Notes under the pieces: model-generated | Told to the model about the DNA's origin: nothing | What the model saw: only the letters and a program-made list of their open reading frames with translations | Databases searched by the model: none | Made by a program: the position numbers and the translations under genes | Origin: Embleya sp040629175 | GTDB lineage: Bacteria > Actinomycetota > Actinomycetes > Streptomycetales > Streptomycetaceae | NCBI RefSeq assembly: GCF_040629175.1 | Contig: NZ_JBEXUX010000001.1 | Span: 639,456-703,455 of the forward strand | Reading direction: 5' to 3' | Length of the DNA stretch: 64,000 nt | Part shown: piece by piece, positions 25,070-35,126 of the stretch | Numbering within the stretch: position 1 is the first letter of the stretch | Layout: each line of letters opens with the position of its first letter

Positions 25070-26434
25070 ATGCGACGTCGTTTCCACCGACGGGGCGTGC
25101 CGTGCGCCTCGGTGGCCCTGCTGCTGTGCGTACTGGCCGGGTGCGGTTCACGGTTGCCGGAACGCGACTTCCACGACCGCGAACCGGCCCCGGTGGGCAC
25201 CGGCGCGTCGGCGCCGAACGCCAACACCGCGTCCGACGTGGGCGTGAGCCCCACCCGGATCACCGTCGGGATGATCGACACCGTCCAGGGCATCCTGGGC
25301 AACGAGACCTTCTCCGGGCCGATGTACGGCGCCCAGGCGTGGTTCAAGGCGCTCGACGACCGCGGCGGCGTGAACGGGCGCAGGATCCGGGTGTCCGCGT
25401 GCGACGACACCGGATACGGAGTGGCCAACCAGCGCTGCGCCCGCAAACTCGTCGAGGACGACAAGGTGTTCGCCTTCGCGGGCAACAGCATCTACAGCTA
25501 CAACGCCGCCGGATACGTCAGCGACAAGGGCGTCCCCGACGTCGGCGGTCAACCGATCGGCACCGCGTACGAGACCTATCCGCACCTGTACTCGATCTAC
25601 GGATCGCGGGCCCCGCGCCAGGGCAAGGTGGGCTGGAACGGCGACCTGTACGCGAGCACCGAGGTCTACCGCCACTTCAAGGAGAAGCTCGGCGCGCGCA
25701 CCGCCGCCGTGGTGTCGTACAACCAGGCCGACTCCGCGCGCTACGCGCAGACCATCGCCGCCGGGCTGCGCGCCGAGGGCTACACCGTGCTCGACAAACA
25801 GGTCGACTTCGCCCTGCCGAACTTCGCCGCCGCCGTGGTGGACATGCGCGACAAGGGCGTCGACATCGTCTTCGACGCGGTGGACACGCGCGGCAACGTC
25901 GAACTGTGCAAGGCGATGGACGGCGCCGGACTGCGGGTGACCGCGAAGGTGACCAACGTGCAGAACTGGAACGCGCGCGTCGGCGAGGACTTCAAGGCGT
26001 CCCCGACCTGCCGCGACAGCATCTACGCGACGAGCAACAGCCGCGGCTACACCGACACCGCACAGCCCGCGGTGGCCGAGTTCCGGGCCGCGATGAAGAA
26101 GTACTACCCCGACCGCGAGGACAAGCTCTCCCAGTGGGAACTGGAGGGCTGGGCCTCGGCGATGTGGCTCACCGACGCGATCGCCTCGTGCGGCGCGAAC
26201 GTCACCCGGGCGTGCGTCGAAGGCTTCGTCAACCGCCCCGAGGGTTACGACGCACACGGTCTGCTGATTCCGGTCGACTTCAAGGCCGAACCGGCCGACC
26301 GGGTCGCCGCGCCCACCCGGACCTGCTTCGACGTGGCCCGCTGGCAGGACGCGGCGCCCGGCGGTTGGGTCGGCCAGGTGCCGGACATGACCACGAACTG
26401 CTACGACGTTCCCTCGCTGCCGTACCGGCCGTGA
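25070..26434 (+). CDS. LIV-type ABC transporter substrate-binding lipoprotein
   Basis: The 454-aa protein has a signal with RRRFHRRGVPCASVALLLC and lipobox VLAGC. The mature part is a type I periplasmic-binding protein: ITVGMIDTVQG, MYGAQAWFKALDDRGGVNGRRI and VSACDDTGYGVANQRCARKLVEDDKVFAF are the hallmark beta-alpha steps. Two later lobes contain AAVVSYNQADSARYAQTIAAGL and VDIVFDAVDTRGNVELC. It is the likely binding component for the LIV system encoded divergently at 20204-24181. The ligand is unknown; the domain is 80 residues or so longer than the minimal LivK. Confidence 0.9.
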   Translation: MRRRFHRRGVPCASVALLLCVLAGCGSRLPERDFHDREPAPVGTGASAPNANTASDVGVSPTRITVGMIDTVQGILGNETFSGPMYGAQAWFKALDDRGGVNGRRIRVSACDDTGYGVANQRCARKLVEDDKVFAFAGNSIYSYNAAGYVSDKGVPDVGGQPIGTAYETYPHLYSIYGSRAPRQGKVGWNGDLYASTEVYRHFKEKLGARTAAVVSYNQADSARYAQTIAAGLRAEGYTVLDKQVDFALPNFAAAVVDMRDKGVDIVFDAVDTRGNVELCKAMDGAGLRVTAKVTNVQNWNARVGEDFKASPTCRDSIYATSNSRGYTDTAQPAVAEFRAAMKKYYPDREDKLSQWELEGWASAMWLTDAIASCGANVTRACVEGFVNRPEGYDAHGLLIPVDFKAEPADRVAAPTRTCFDVARWQDAAPGGWVGQVPDMTTNCYDVPSLPYRP

Positions 26435-26452
26435 GCGCTCGCCCGGGAGCGC
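26435..26452 (+). terminator. Hairpin GCGCTC-GCCCGG-GAGCGC after the binding-protein gene
   Basis: A perfect 6-bp stem begins immediately after the TGA of the substrate-binding gene. There is no T-run, as is usual for hairpin terminators in this GC range. Confidence 0.5.
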
Positions 26453-26453
26453 G

Positions 26454-26573
26454 TCAGCGCCAGTCGGCCCGGTACCAGGGCAGTGGCGCCGCGAGCAGCG
26501 GCGGCGACGCGGGCGGGAGGGCGACGGGGATGCGCGGCGCCGCCTCGGCCACCGGATAGGGCAATCGCACCAT
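26454..26573 (-). CDS. Possible small protein, Pro/Ala-rich, 39 aa
   Basis: A short frame from ATG 26573 to TGA 26454 reads as 39 residues: an N-terminal MVRLPYPVAEAAPR, a Pro/Ala/Leu-rich middle and the terminal PWYRADWR. Nearly all third codon positions are G or C, which is compatible with coding but not decisive in this genome. There is no convincing ribosome binding site. It lies in the 355-base space between two convergent genes that otherwise holds only hairpins. It could equally be noise. Confidence 0.25.
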   Translation of the reverse strand: MVRLPYPVAEAAPRIPVALPPASPPLLAAPLPWYRADWR

Positions 26574-26686
26574 GCCGAACGGGCGGCGGTGATGGGGGTC
26601 GGGGCTGGGAGCGATCAAGGCCAAACCTCGCACGGGAGAACCTCTCCGTCACGACGGCCCCGAGATCCCACGCCCCGACGCCGCGC

Positions 26687-26706
26687 CCGCCGAGACTCGT
26701 CGGCGG
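26687..26706 (-). terminator. Hairpin CCGCCGA-loop-TCGGCGG downstream of VanY-like gene
   Basis: A perfect 7-bp stem with a six-base loop lies about 85 bases after the stop of the minus-strand peptidase gene. It is a plausible factor-independent terminator, though the distance is long. The rest of 26453-26789 shows no supported gene apart from the weak 39-aa frame. Confidence 0.35.
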
Positions 26707-26789
26707 ACACGGCGTACAACGATCGGAGCGGAAGCGAGTATCGCGAGGTCACTCCCATGGCCCCGCGCCCGCAGGTGCGGCGGGCCCGG

Positions 26790-27734
26790 TCACTCCGTGG
26801 CGCTGGGGAGGCGCTTGGGGCAACCGGAGGTGTAGGTGGAGTTGTACTCGAAGTGCCATTCCTCGTTGTCGTACATCCGGCACCAGCCGTACTTGCTGCC
26901 CTTGGCCTGCAGCCACGCCTGGGCGTTGGCCGGGTAGATGTCGATCGCGACGCCCTGGACGTGCATCGACTTCTCCGGCGGCAGCACCCAGCGCAGCGCC
27001 TCCTCGCGGGAGCCGACCTCGGCGATCTTCTCGTCGAGCAGCCGCTGCTGGTGCGCCCAGCCGCGTTTGCCGGAGTTCAGGTTGAGGGTGATGCCCTCCG
27101 CGGCCATCGCGGTGTCGATCCGCTTCCAGGCGGCGTAGGCGGCCGGCTTGAGCGCCTTGGGGTCCTTGGGCGAGTCCACGTCGTTGGCCGGCGGCTTCGC
27201 GGTCGCGGACGAACTCGCCGACTTGGTCGAGGACGGCTTGGTCGAGGATGTCGCCTTGGTGGTGGGTGCGGTCGTGGGCGCCGCGGTCGTGTTCGGCGCG
27301 GTCGTGGGCGCCGGCGGCACCTGCGCGCCGACCGAACCCGCCTTGTCCTTCTTGTCGTCGTCACCCCCGAGGAACAGCACCGCCCCGACGCCGAGCCCGC
27401 CGAGCACCAGCGCGCCCGCGAGAGCCCACACGACCAGCCCTCGGCGGCTGCGCCGCGGCGGCTCCGGGTCGTCTCCGTCGCCTTGACGGGCGGATCGGGC
27501 CGGCTCGGCCGCGGCCGGCGCGGCGGAGGCGGCCGGCTGCTCGCGCTGGTACCAGTCGGCCGGTACCGGCGTGGTCGCCGCGTCGAACCTGCCGGATGGG
27601 GCCGGTGTGCCGGCTGCGCCCGAGGTGCCGGCCGTACCCATGGTGTGCTGTTGCCACGAGGTGTCCAGGAAGTGCGCTCCGTCGGGTGTGCCCCCTTCGT
27701 CGGGCTGTGGACCGCTGCCCGCTGCGTGTCTCAC
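26790..27734 (-). CDS. Membrane-anchored VanY/M15-family D-Ala-D-Ala carboxypeptidase-like protein
   Basis: The GTG at 27734 is preceded by GAGGAGG at eight bases, giving 314 aa. The order is a 90-residue cytoplasmic disordered region, one membrane helix (about 95-117, GLVVWALAGALVLGGLGVGAV), a Thr/Ser/Pro-rich wall-spanning linker, then an extracytoplasmic M15 domain (about 200-314). That domain has SMHVQGVAIDIYP (His and Asp metal ligands) and NEEWHFEYN with the catalytic Glu and third His ligand. It should trim peptidoglycan stem peptides. There are no vancomycin-resistance genes around it, so a housekeeping cell-wall role is more likely. Confidence 0.9.
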   Translation of the reverse strand: MRHAAGSGPQPDEGGTPDGAHFLDTSWQQHTMGTAGTSGAAGTPAPSGRFDAATTPVPADWYQREQPAASAAPAAAEPARSARQGDGDDPEPPRRSRRGLVVWALAGALVLGGLGVGAVLFLGGDDDKKDKAGSVGAQVPPAPTTAPNTTAAPTTAPTTKATSSTKPSSTKSASSSATAKPPANDVDSPKDPKALKPAAYAAWKRIDTAMAAEGITLNLNSGKRGWAHQQRLLDEKIAEVGSREEALRWVLPPEKSMHVQGVAIDIYPANAQAWLQAKGSKYGWCRMYDNEEWHFEYNSTYTSGCPKRLPSATE

Positions 27735-27947
27735 CGGTGAAGCCTCCTCGTAGTGAGCCTGGATCCTCTCGTGGATCACGTCCGGTATTCGACTCGCGGT
27801 TGTCGATGCCCGTGTGGGATACGCCACTGCAACCGATCGCCCGCCCCGCTCGTAATCTGGAGGGCCTGCCGACTCGGGTGACCCGCGTAGCCTGGGAACT
27901 TGCCGGAACGTACGAGATGTGCCGAAACCAGGAGAAGGGGTTCGAAG

Positions 27948-28955
27948 GTGAGCACACAGCACCACACCGGAGGACTCGTCGACGGATTCGGCCGCGTGGC
28001 GACCGACCTGCGGGTCTCGCTGACCGACCGGTGCAACCTGCGGTGCACCTACTGCATGCCCGAGGAGGGGCTGGACTGGCTGGCCAAGCCCGAGTTGCTG
28101 ACCGGCGCGGAGATCTCCCGCCTGGTCCGGATCGCGGTGACCCTGCTGGGCGTGCGCGAGGTCCGGTTCACCGGGGGCGAGCCGCTGCTGCGCCGCGAGC
28201 TGGTGGAGATCGTCCGGGCCGCCGCGGCCCTGGAGCCGCGGCCCACGCTCTCGGTCACCACGAACGGGATCGGGCTGGCCCGGCTGGCGGGGACGCTGAA
28301 GGAGGTCGGCCTGGACCGGGTCAACGTCTCGCTGGACACCCTGGACCCGGTCCGGTTCAAGGCGATGACCCGGCGGGACCGACACGCGGACGTGCTCGCG
28401 GGGCTCGCCGCGGCGGTGGACGCGGGCCTGGGGCCGGTCAAGGTCAACACCGTGCTGATGCGCGGGGTCAACGACGACGAGGCCGCCGCGCTGCTCGCGT
28501 GGTGCCTCGAACGCGGCTACGAGCTGCGCTTCATCGAGCAGATGCCGCTGGACGCCCAGCACGGCTGGAAGCGCGCCGAGATGATCACCGCCGGCGAGAT
28601 CCTGGCCGCGCTGCGCGGTGCGTTCCGGCTCGACCCGGAGGACGCGCGGGGCAGCAACCCGGCCGAGCGCTGGGTCGTGGACGGCGGTCCGGGCACGGTG
28701 GGCGTGATCGGGTCGGTGACCCGCCCGTTCTGCGGCGCGTGCGACCGGACCCGGTTGACCGCCGACGGACAGATCCGCAATTGCCTGTTCGCTCGCGAGG
28801 AGTCCGACCTGCGGGCCGCGCTGCGCGGCGGCGCGGACGACGCGGAGATCGCCGACCGCTGGCGGGCCGCGATGTGGACGAAGAAGGCCGGTGCGGGCAT
28901 CGACGCCCCGGAGTTCCTCCAGCCGGACCGGCCGATGTCGGCGATCGGCGGCTGA
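27948..28955 (+). CDS. moaA: GTP 3',8-cyclase (molybdenum cofactor biosynthesis)
   Basis: The 335-aa radical-SAM enzyme catalyses the first step of molybdopterin synthesis, converting GTP to 3',8-cyclo-GTP. The GTG at 27948 has AAGG upstream and gives the usual N-terminus before FGRVATDLRVSLTDRC. The SAM-cluster motif is CNLRCTYC (residues about 28-35), followed by RFTGGEPLLR. The second Fe-S cluster is CGACDRTRLTADGQIRNC, and the protein ends in the Gly-Gly that MoaA requires. It is isolated here from other moa genes and divergent from the VanY-like gene. Confidence 0.97.
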   Translation: MSTQHHTGGLVDGFGRVATDLRVSLTDRCNLRCTYCMPEEGLDWLAKPELLTGAEISRLVRIAVTLLGVREVRFTGGEPLLRRELVEIVRAAAALEPRPTLSVTTNGIGLARLAGTLKEVGLDRVNVSLDTLDPVRFKAMTRRDRHADVLAGLAAAVDAGLGPVKVNTVLMRGVNDDEAAALLAWCLERGYELRFIEQMPLDAQHGWKRAEMITAGEILAALRGAFRLDPEDARGSNPAERWVVDGGPGTVGVIGSVTRPFCGACDRTRLTADGQIRNCLFAREESDLRAALRGGADDAEIADRWRAAMWTKKAGAGIDAPEFLQPDRPMSAIGG

Positions 28956-29165
28956 GCCGGCCGCAGCGACGCGGGCGGGCGTGGCTCGGCCCGGGGGCGG
29001 GACGGCGTGCGCTCGACGCGATGGTGAACCGCCGTTCCCGACGCGCCCGTTGCCCGCCGCGCCCGGGCATCGCCGGGCCGTGCCGCTCCGATCGACCCCA
29101 CCGCGCCGATCAACCCGCCGCGTCCGCAGGCGAGTTCGTTGCGCCCGGATCGCTGCCCGGATCGC

Positions 29166-29414
29166 TCAGGAGCCCGCGCCGGCCGGCGGCCGCGGTTCGT
29201 GCCAATCGGCGAACGCGACGGTGTCCTTGAGGAATCCGCGAATCGCCAGGAACTGGGACAGGTGCTCGCGGTGCTCGTCGCACGCCAGCCACGTCTTGCG
29301 CCGTTCGGGGGTGTGCAACTTGGGGTTGTTCCACGCCAGGACCCACACGGCGTCGGCGCGACAGGCCTTCGCCGAACAGATCGCACGGTCGGGATCGGCG
29401 GGGGTGGGGAACAT
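29166..29414 (-). CDS. Conserved small actinobacterial protein with Cys/His residues
   Basis: The 82-aa protein starts at ATG 29414 (MFPTPADPDRAICS). It carries CSAKAC near residue 13, a W-rich middle (VWVLAWNNPKLHTPERRKTWLACDEHREHL) and a C-terminal SDW/ADWHEP-like tail. The Cys-Cys and Cys-x2-His placing suggests a zinc-binding knuckle. Close relatives are common in Streptomyces; some carry an implausible 'acetone carboxylase' label, which I would not adopt. The function is unknown. Confidence 0.8.
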   Translation of the reverse strand: MFPTPADPDRAICSAKACRADAVWVLAWNNPKLHTPERRKTWLACDEHREHLSQFLAIRGFLKDTVAFADWHEPRPPAGAGS

Positions 29415-29756
29415 GTCCACCAGTGTCGCAGACCGGGTCGTCCGCCCGGCCGCGGTGCGTCGCACGCCGTGTCGAACGCGCACCCGACAGACACCCGAAA
29501 GACATTCGACAGAGATCTGACCCCGTGTCAGGCGCCAACCGGAGCGCTGCGCTCAGTAAGCAACAGGCTGGTGCGGAAACCCGGTACGGACCGACTTGCC
29601 TGACAGTCAAAAGACCCGGACACGGGCGATGCCGGGCAGCCACGGGGGGAGCCGCCCGGCATCGCGTCGGTCGCTCCGACGGGGGATACGGAGCACGTTT
29701 CGAAGTATGGCACGTCCTGCATGCGGTTGAAGCACCAACCCGCGTAGCGCTTGGCG
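29415..29756. other. 342-base noncoding stretch with a 12-bp hairpin
   Basis: I see no supported gene here. The clear element is a perfect 12-bp inverted repeat at 29626-29637 and 29654-29665 (GCGATGCCGGGC arm), about 90 bases after the stop of the DUF3099 gene, and a smaller stem CGTCGG-TCGCT-CCGACG at 29665-29681. A TTGACT box reading leftward (29605-29610) is a possible -35 for the small Cys/His protein, but the matching -10 is poor. Confidence 0.5.
29626..29665 (-). terminator. 12-bp stem hairpin downstream of DUF3099 gene
   Basis: Arms GCGATGCCGGGC and GCCCGGCATCGC are exact complements around a 16-base loop. This is the strongest terminator candidate after the minus-strand DUF3099 gene. 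Confidence 0.55.
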
Positions 29757-30263
29757 CTAATTTTTGACGGGCTGCGAAGGGGCGCCCGTCGGGTCGCCCA
29801 CCCGGCCCCGATCGGCGCCTCCGGGGTCACCGTGTGTATCCGAATTCGTGTGCGAGGAAAGGTCGGTGGGCTCCGGGCCGGCAGCCGAGGGGGCTCCGGC
29901 GGGCATCGTCCAGGAGTCTTCCGAATGGGTGTGCAGGGTCTCCCGCTCGGCACTGGTGAGCACCGCGCCCGGCGGCGGCTCCAGCGCCTTGGGCGCGAGC
30001 GGCGGCACCACCTGGGACTGCACCGGCGCGTTCGACGTGGGCTCGCGACCGGCGTTGGCCAGTACCACCGCGATGTAGGGCAGGAAGAGCGCGCCCGCGA
30101 TCAAGATCCACCGCCACGGCGACGGAGTGAACACCGCGGCGACGAAACACACCGTACGCACGGACATCGAGACGACGTACCGGCGTTGGCGCCCGGCCAC
30201 GTCCTCGGTCAGCCCCTTGCGCGCACCACTGATCTGGTACACCGAGCCCTTGGCGTTCTTCAC
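29757..30263 (-). CDS. DUF3099 membrane protein
   Basis: The chosen GTG at 30263 (VKNAKGSVYQ) gives 168 aa; an in-frame GTG at 30311 would add 16 residues. The DUF3099 core is VYQISGARKGLTEDVAGRQRRYVVSMSVRTVCF followed by two membrane helices (about residues 32-52 and 56-73). The C-terminal 90 residues are polar and Pro/Ser/Thr-rich and may be disordered. The family is restricted to actinobacteria and has no assigned role. It sits upstream of fabG in many streptomycete chromosomes as I recall, and here is separated from fabG by KptA and TldD/TldE. Confidence 0.88.
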   Translation of the reverse strand: MKNAKGSVYQISGARKGLTEDVAGRQRRYVVSMSVRTVCFVAAVFTPSPWRWILIAGALFLPYIAVVLANAGREPTSNAPVQSQVVPPLAPKALEPPPGAVLTSAERETLHTHSEDSWTMPAGAPSAAGPEPTDLSSHTNSDTHGDPGGADRGRVGDPTGAPSQPVKN

Positions 30264-30395
30264 GATCCCACCGTCTCCGACCACGTCCGCACACCCGTCC
30301 CGGCCCTTCACGGTACGCCCGCTGGTGGGCCGGACCGAGACCGGGGGCGGGACCTTTGCCGCAAACTGACCCGAGTGGGGGATCGCGGCACCGGG

Positions 30396-30935
30396 TCAGC
30401 CGAGCCGCTCCAGAAACTCCGGCGGCACCGCCGGGACCAGCCACACGCCGTTGTCCGAACGACGGAACACGTGCCCGGCCGCGACCATGCGCTCCGCGCG
30501 CACCACGAACAACACCGGTCGCCCGCGTCGCGCGCCCACCCGGCGGGCGGTCTCGGTGTCGGCGGACAGGTGTACGTCGTGCCGGTCCATCGGCCGCAGG
30601 CCCTCGACCAGGATCGCCGGCACGCTCTTGGGATTGGTGCCGTGATAGAGCACGGCGGGCGGCACGGTCTCCACCAGACCCAGGTCCACCGCGACGGTGT
30701 GCCCCTGACTGGCCCGAATCCGGGTGCCGTCGGCCGAGAAGGCGAACCGTCGCTTGTCGTTCTCCTCGACCACCTGCTCCAGCTCGGCCCGGGTCAGCGC
30801 CATCCCCCGGGCGTTGCACGCCGCGAGCAGCACGTCCACGTCGACCCAGCCGGCCTCGTCCAGGGTGATCCCGAGCCGCTCCGGCTGATGCCGCAGGTGT
30901 CGGGACAGATACTTCGAAATCTTGACGATGTTCAT
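30396..30935 (-). CDS. kptA: RNA 2'-phosphotransferase, Tpt1/KptA family
   Basis: The 179-aa protein starts at ATG 30935 (MNIVKISKYLSRHLRH). The N-terminal winged-helix part has LSRHLRHQPERLGITLDEAGWVDVDVLL and the catalytic part has LYHGTNPKSVPAILVEGL and RMDRHDVHLS-type DRHDVHLSAD, with an Arg-His-x-x-His core typical of Tpt1. The enzyme removes an internal RNA 2'-phosphate with NAD, giving ADP-ribose 1'',2''-cyclic phosphate. In fungi this finishes tRNA splicing; in bacteria the natural role is unclear, as no splicing ligase makes such a mark here. Confidence 0.93.
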   Translation of the reverse strand: MNIVKISKYLSRHLRHQPERLGITLDEAGWVDVDVLLAACNARGMALTRAELEQVVEENDKRRFAFSADGTRIRASQGHTVAVDLGLVETVPPAVLYHGTNPKSVPAILVEGLRPMDRHDVHLSADTETARRVGARRGRPVLFVVRAERMVAAGHVFRRSDNGVWLVPAVPPEFLERLG

Positions 30936-31060
30936 GATGACCCCCAACGAAAGCACGGAGACCCGTCCGGGGACAGCGCTTTTCCCCGCAGGGGACGGTG
31001 ACCCGGGCCGGGACACCCGCTCCGGGGCACCGGCTCCGGGAGGCCCGCTGCGGGGACACG

Positions 31061-31094
31061 AACGCCGACGGACCGAACCCGGCCCGTCGGCGTT
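31061..31094 (-). terminator. Hairpin AACGCCGACGG / CCGTCGGCGTT after TldE-like gene
   Basis: A perfect 11-bp stem with a 12-base loop lies downstream of the minus-strand tldE-like stop (31135), second in a pair of stems. Confidence 0.55.
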
Positions 31095-31097
31095 CGA

Positions 31098-31128
31098 GGA
31101 CGGCGGGCCGCAGGGCCGCCCGCCGTCC
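31098..31128 (-). terminator. Hairpin GGACGGCGGG / CCCGCCGTCC after TldE-like gene
   Basis: A perfect 10-bp stem with an 11-base loop begins seven bases past the tldE-like stop. It is immediately followed by a second stem, so this is a tandem terminator for the tldD-tldE operon. Confidence 0.6.
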
Positions 31129-31134
31129 GTCGGG

Positions 31135-32540
31135 TCACTGCGCCTGGCTCGGCGAGGACATGTTGAAATCGCGGACCCGCAACGGCGGCATCGCCGCGCG
31201 GGTGAACCAGTCGCCCCACTCGCGCGGGTAGGTGCGCTCGGTGCGACCCACCTCGACGGCCCGCCCGAGCACGTCCACCGGCGACTCGTTGAAGCGGTAG
31301 TTGTTCACCGCCCCGACCACCTCGCCGCCCTCGACCAGGTACACCCCGTCCCGGGTGAGCCCGGTCAGCAACAACGTCTGCGGATCCACCTCGCGGATGT
31401 ACCACAGGCAGGTCAGCAGCAGCCCGCGCTCGGTCGAGGCGACCATGTCCGCCAGGCTCGGACCGTCGGCCGGCCCGTCCAGGATCAGGTTGTCGATCTC
31501 CGGTGCGACCGGCAGCCCGGTCAGCTCGGCGGTGTGCCGGTTGGTCATCAGCGACGTGAGCACACCGTCGGTGACCCAGTTCGTCCGGGTCAGCGCGAGT
31601 CCGTTGTCGAACACCGACGACGCGTCGCCGGAGGCGTGCGCGATGGTGAACGGCGCGCTCTCCAACCCGGCGTAGCCCGGGTCGCTGTACAGCGTCAGCG
31701 GCAGCTCGCTGAGCCGGTCGCCGATCCGGGTGCCGCCACCGGGCCTGCTGAAGACCGTACGGCCCTCGTGCGCGTCCCGGGCGCTGCCCTGCCAGTACAT
31801 GTAGACCATCAGGTCCGCGACCGCCGTGGGCGGCAGCAGCGTCTCGTAGCGGCCCGCCGGCAGGTCGATCGTGCGGCTCGCCCAGGACAACCGCTGCGCC
31901 AACTCCGCGTCGATCGTGCCCAGGTCCACATCCCGGAAGTCGCGCGTGGGCACCCCGCCCCACGCCGACCGGGTCAGGTCGGCCGACTTCGCGTTCAGCT
32001 CGACGTGCCCGGTGGGCTGGTCGTGCCGCAGCCGCAGTCCGGCCGAGGTGCCCACATAGGTCGAGGTGAGCTGATGCGAGGCGAATCCGTACAGCAGCCG
32101 GTCGCTCTCCCGGGCCCGCCCGAACGCCGCGCCCAGCTCGGGCGCGAAGTCGGCGAACACGCCGATCGAGGTCTGCGCCGGCGCCTCGGCGAAGCCGCCG
32201 TCCGGGCCGCCGCCCGCGCCGAGCAGCTCGCGCGCGTCCTCGGCCGGACCGGCGTCCCGGGCCGCCGCCTCCGCGGCCCGGACCAGGCCCTCCAGCCGAT
32301 CCACCGTCACGCCGCTGCGCGAGACGATCCCGGACGCGGTGCCCTCGGTGCCCGCGACGGTGGCCACCACGGTGACCCGCCGACCGCGGGTCTCGCCGTT
32401 GGTGGTCAGCGCGTTGTTCGCCCAGCGCAGGTTGGCCGCCGAGGTCTCCTCGGCGATCACCACGCAGCCGTCCGCCTTGGACAGCGCCAGCGCGCGCTCG
32501 ACGGTCTCGTTCGGCCGCGTCACCACGGTCTGCCCGCTGC

Positions 32541-32544
<4 letters not shown>
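31135..32544 (-). CDS. TldE/PmbA-family metalloprotease subunit
   Basis: The 469-aa protein starts at ATG 32544, overlapping the TldD stop (ATGA). It has the TldD/TldE fold signatures (RRVTVVATVAGTEGTASG early; YETLLPPTAVADLMVYMYW, FTIAHASGD and NWVTDGVLTSLMTNRHTAELTG in the middle; RDGVYLVEGGEVVGAVNNYRFNESP near the end) but lacks the HExxxH metal site, as expected of the non-catalytic partner. The TldD/E heterodimer degrades unfolded peptides and in some species matures ribosomal peptides. Confidence 0.92.
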
Positions 32545-34076
<1,532 letters not shown>

Positions 34077-34417
34077 ACGTTCGGCCTGTCGGCTCGCGTC
34101 GTTCAGTCAACCAGACACGATGTCGCCGGCATTCCTGGGTTTTCCGGCCGGACGGTCGTGCGTCGGACGGGTCTTGCGCCCGGACAAGCGGAACGAAACC
34201 TGCCGGACGCAGGCCGGCCGGATTCGGTCGGCGGAGCGGCTCGTTCCGGTTATCGTGCGCTCTTGTCGGGTTCCCACAACGATCGATCCGCGGACGCTGT
34301 CCCGGACCGGATTCCCCTTACCCCGGGGTAGCCCGATAGCGTCATCGTGACGCAAGCCGTCGGCCCGCGCGAGGGTGCGGCGAGCACGTTCGAGGACGAA
34401 GACGAAGGAGTGATCCG
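34077..34417. promoter_or_regulatory. Divergent promoter region tldD/fabG with 12-bp palindrome
   Basis: The 341 bases between the TldD and FabG starts hold no gene. The clear feature is the exact palindrome TACCCCGGGGTA at 34319-34330, about 90 bases before fabG. A TAGCGT at about 34336-34341 is a possible -10 for fabG, so the palindrome would sit in the spacer or -35 region. The ribosome binding site AAGGAG of fabG ends at 34410. Confidence 0.45.
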
Positions 34418-35122
34418 TTGAGCCGGTCCGTACTGGTCACGGGAGGAAACCGGGGCATCGGCCTGGCCATCGCCCGGGCCTTCGCCGCCGACGGCGACAA
34501 GGTCGCGATCACGTATCGCTCCGGCGAGCCCCCGGAGGGCCTGCTCGGGGTGCGCTGCGACATCACCGACGGCGAGCAGGTCGAGCAGGCGTTCAAGGAG
34601 GTCGAGGCCGCACACGGCCCGGTCGAGGTACTGATCGCCAACGCGGGCATCACCCGCGACACGCTGCTGCTGCGGATGACCGAAGAGGACTTCACCAGCG
34701 TCGTCGACACCAACCTCACCGGCACGTTCCGGGTGGTCAAGCGGGCGAGCAAGGGCATGTTGCGGGCCCGCAAGGGTCGCATCGTGCTGATCTCGTCGGT
34801 GGTGGGGCTGCTCGGTTCGCCGGGGCAGGCCAACTACGCGGCCTCCAAGGCCGGCCTGGTCGGCTTCGCCCGCTCGATCGCGCGGGAGCTGGGGTCGCGC
34901 AACATCACCACGAACGTGGTGGCGCCCGGCTTCGTCGACACCGCGATGACCGAGGTACTCGGCGACGAGCGCAAGGCGCAGATCCTCAAGGAGATCCCGC
35001 TCGCGCGCTACGCCGACGTGGACGAGGTCGCCGGTGTGGTCAAGTTCCTCACCTCGGACGCCGCGTCGTACATCACCGGAGCCGTCATCCCTGTGGACGG
35101 CGGACTTGGAATGGGGCACTGA
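34418..35122 (+). CDS. fabG: 3-oxoacyl-[ACP] reductase, type II fatty acid synthesis
   Basis: The 234-aa SDR reduces 3-oxoacyl-ACP with NADPH. It has LVTGGNRGIG (cofactor loop), NAGI, the catalytic ISSVVG serine and YAASK. The GRAFAADGDKVAITYRSGEP region favours NADPH. The start is the rare TTG at 34418, supported by AAGGAG seven bases upstream and by the usual family N-terminus (SRSVLVTGG). FabI follows 4 bases later, so the pair forms the reductive half of the elongation cycle in one transcript. Confidence 0.96.
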   Translation: MSRSVLVTGGNRGIGLAIARAFAADGDKVAITYRSGEPPEGLLGVRCDITDGEQVEQAFKEVEAAHGPVEVLIANAGITRDTLLLRMTEEDFTSVVDTNLTGTFRVVKRASKGMLRARKGRIVLISSVVGLLGSPGQANYAASKAGLVGFARSIARELGSRNITTNVVAPGFVDTAMTEVLGDERKAQILKEIPLARYADVDEVAGVVKFLTSDAASYITGAVIPVDGGLGMGH

Positions 35123-35126
35123 ACTC

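Noticed and set aside
29423..29767. Plus-strand frame in the gap between the small Cys/His protein and DUF3099
   Set aside because: Arg/Gly-rich translation, no ribosome binding site, and it spans the terminator hairpin.
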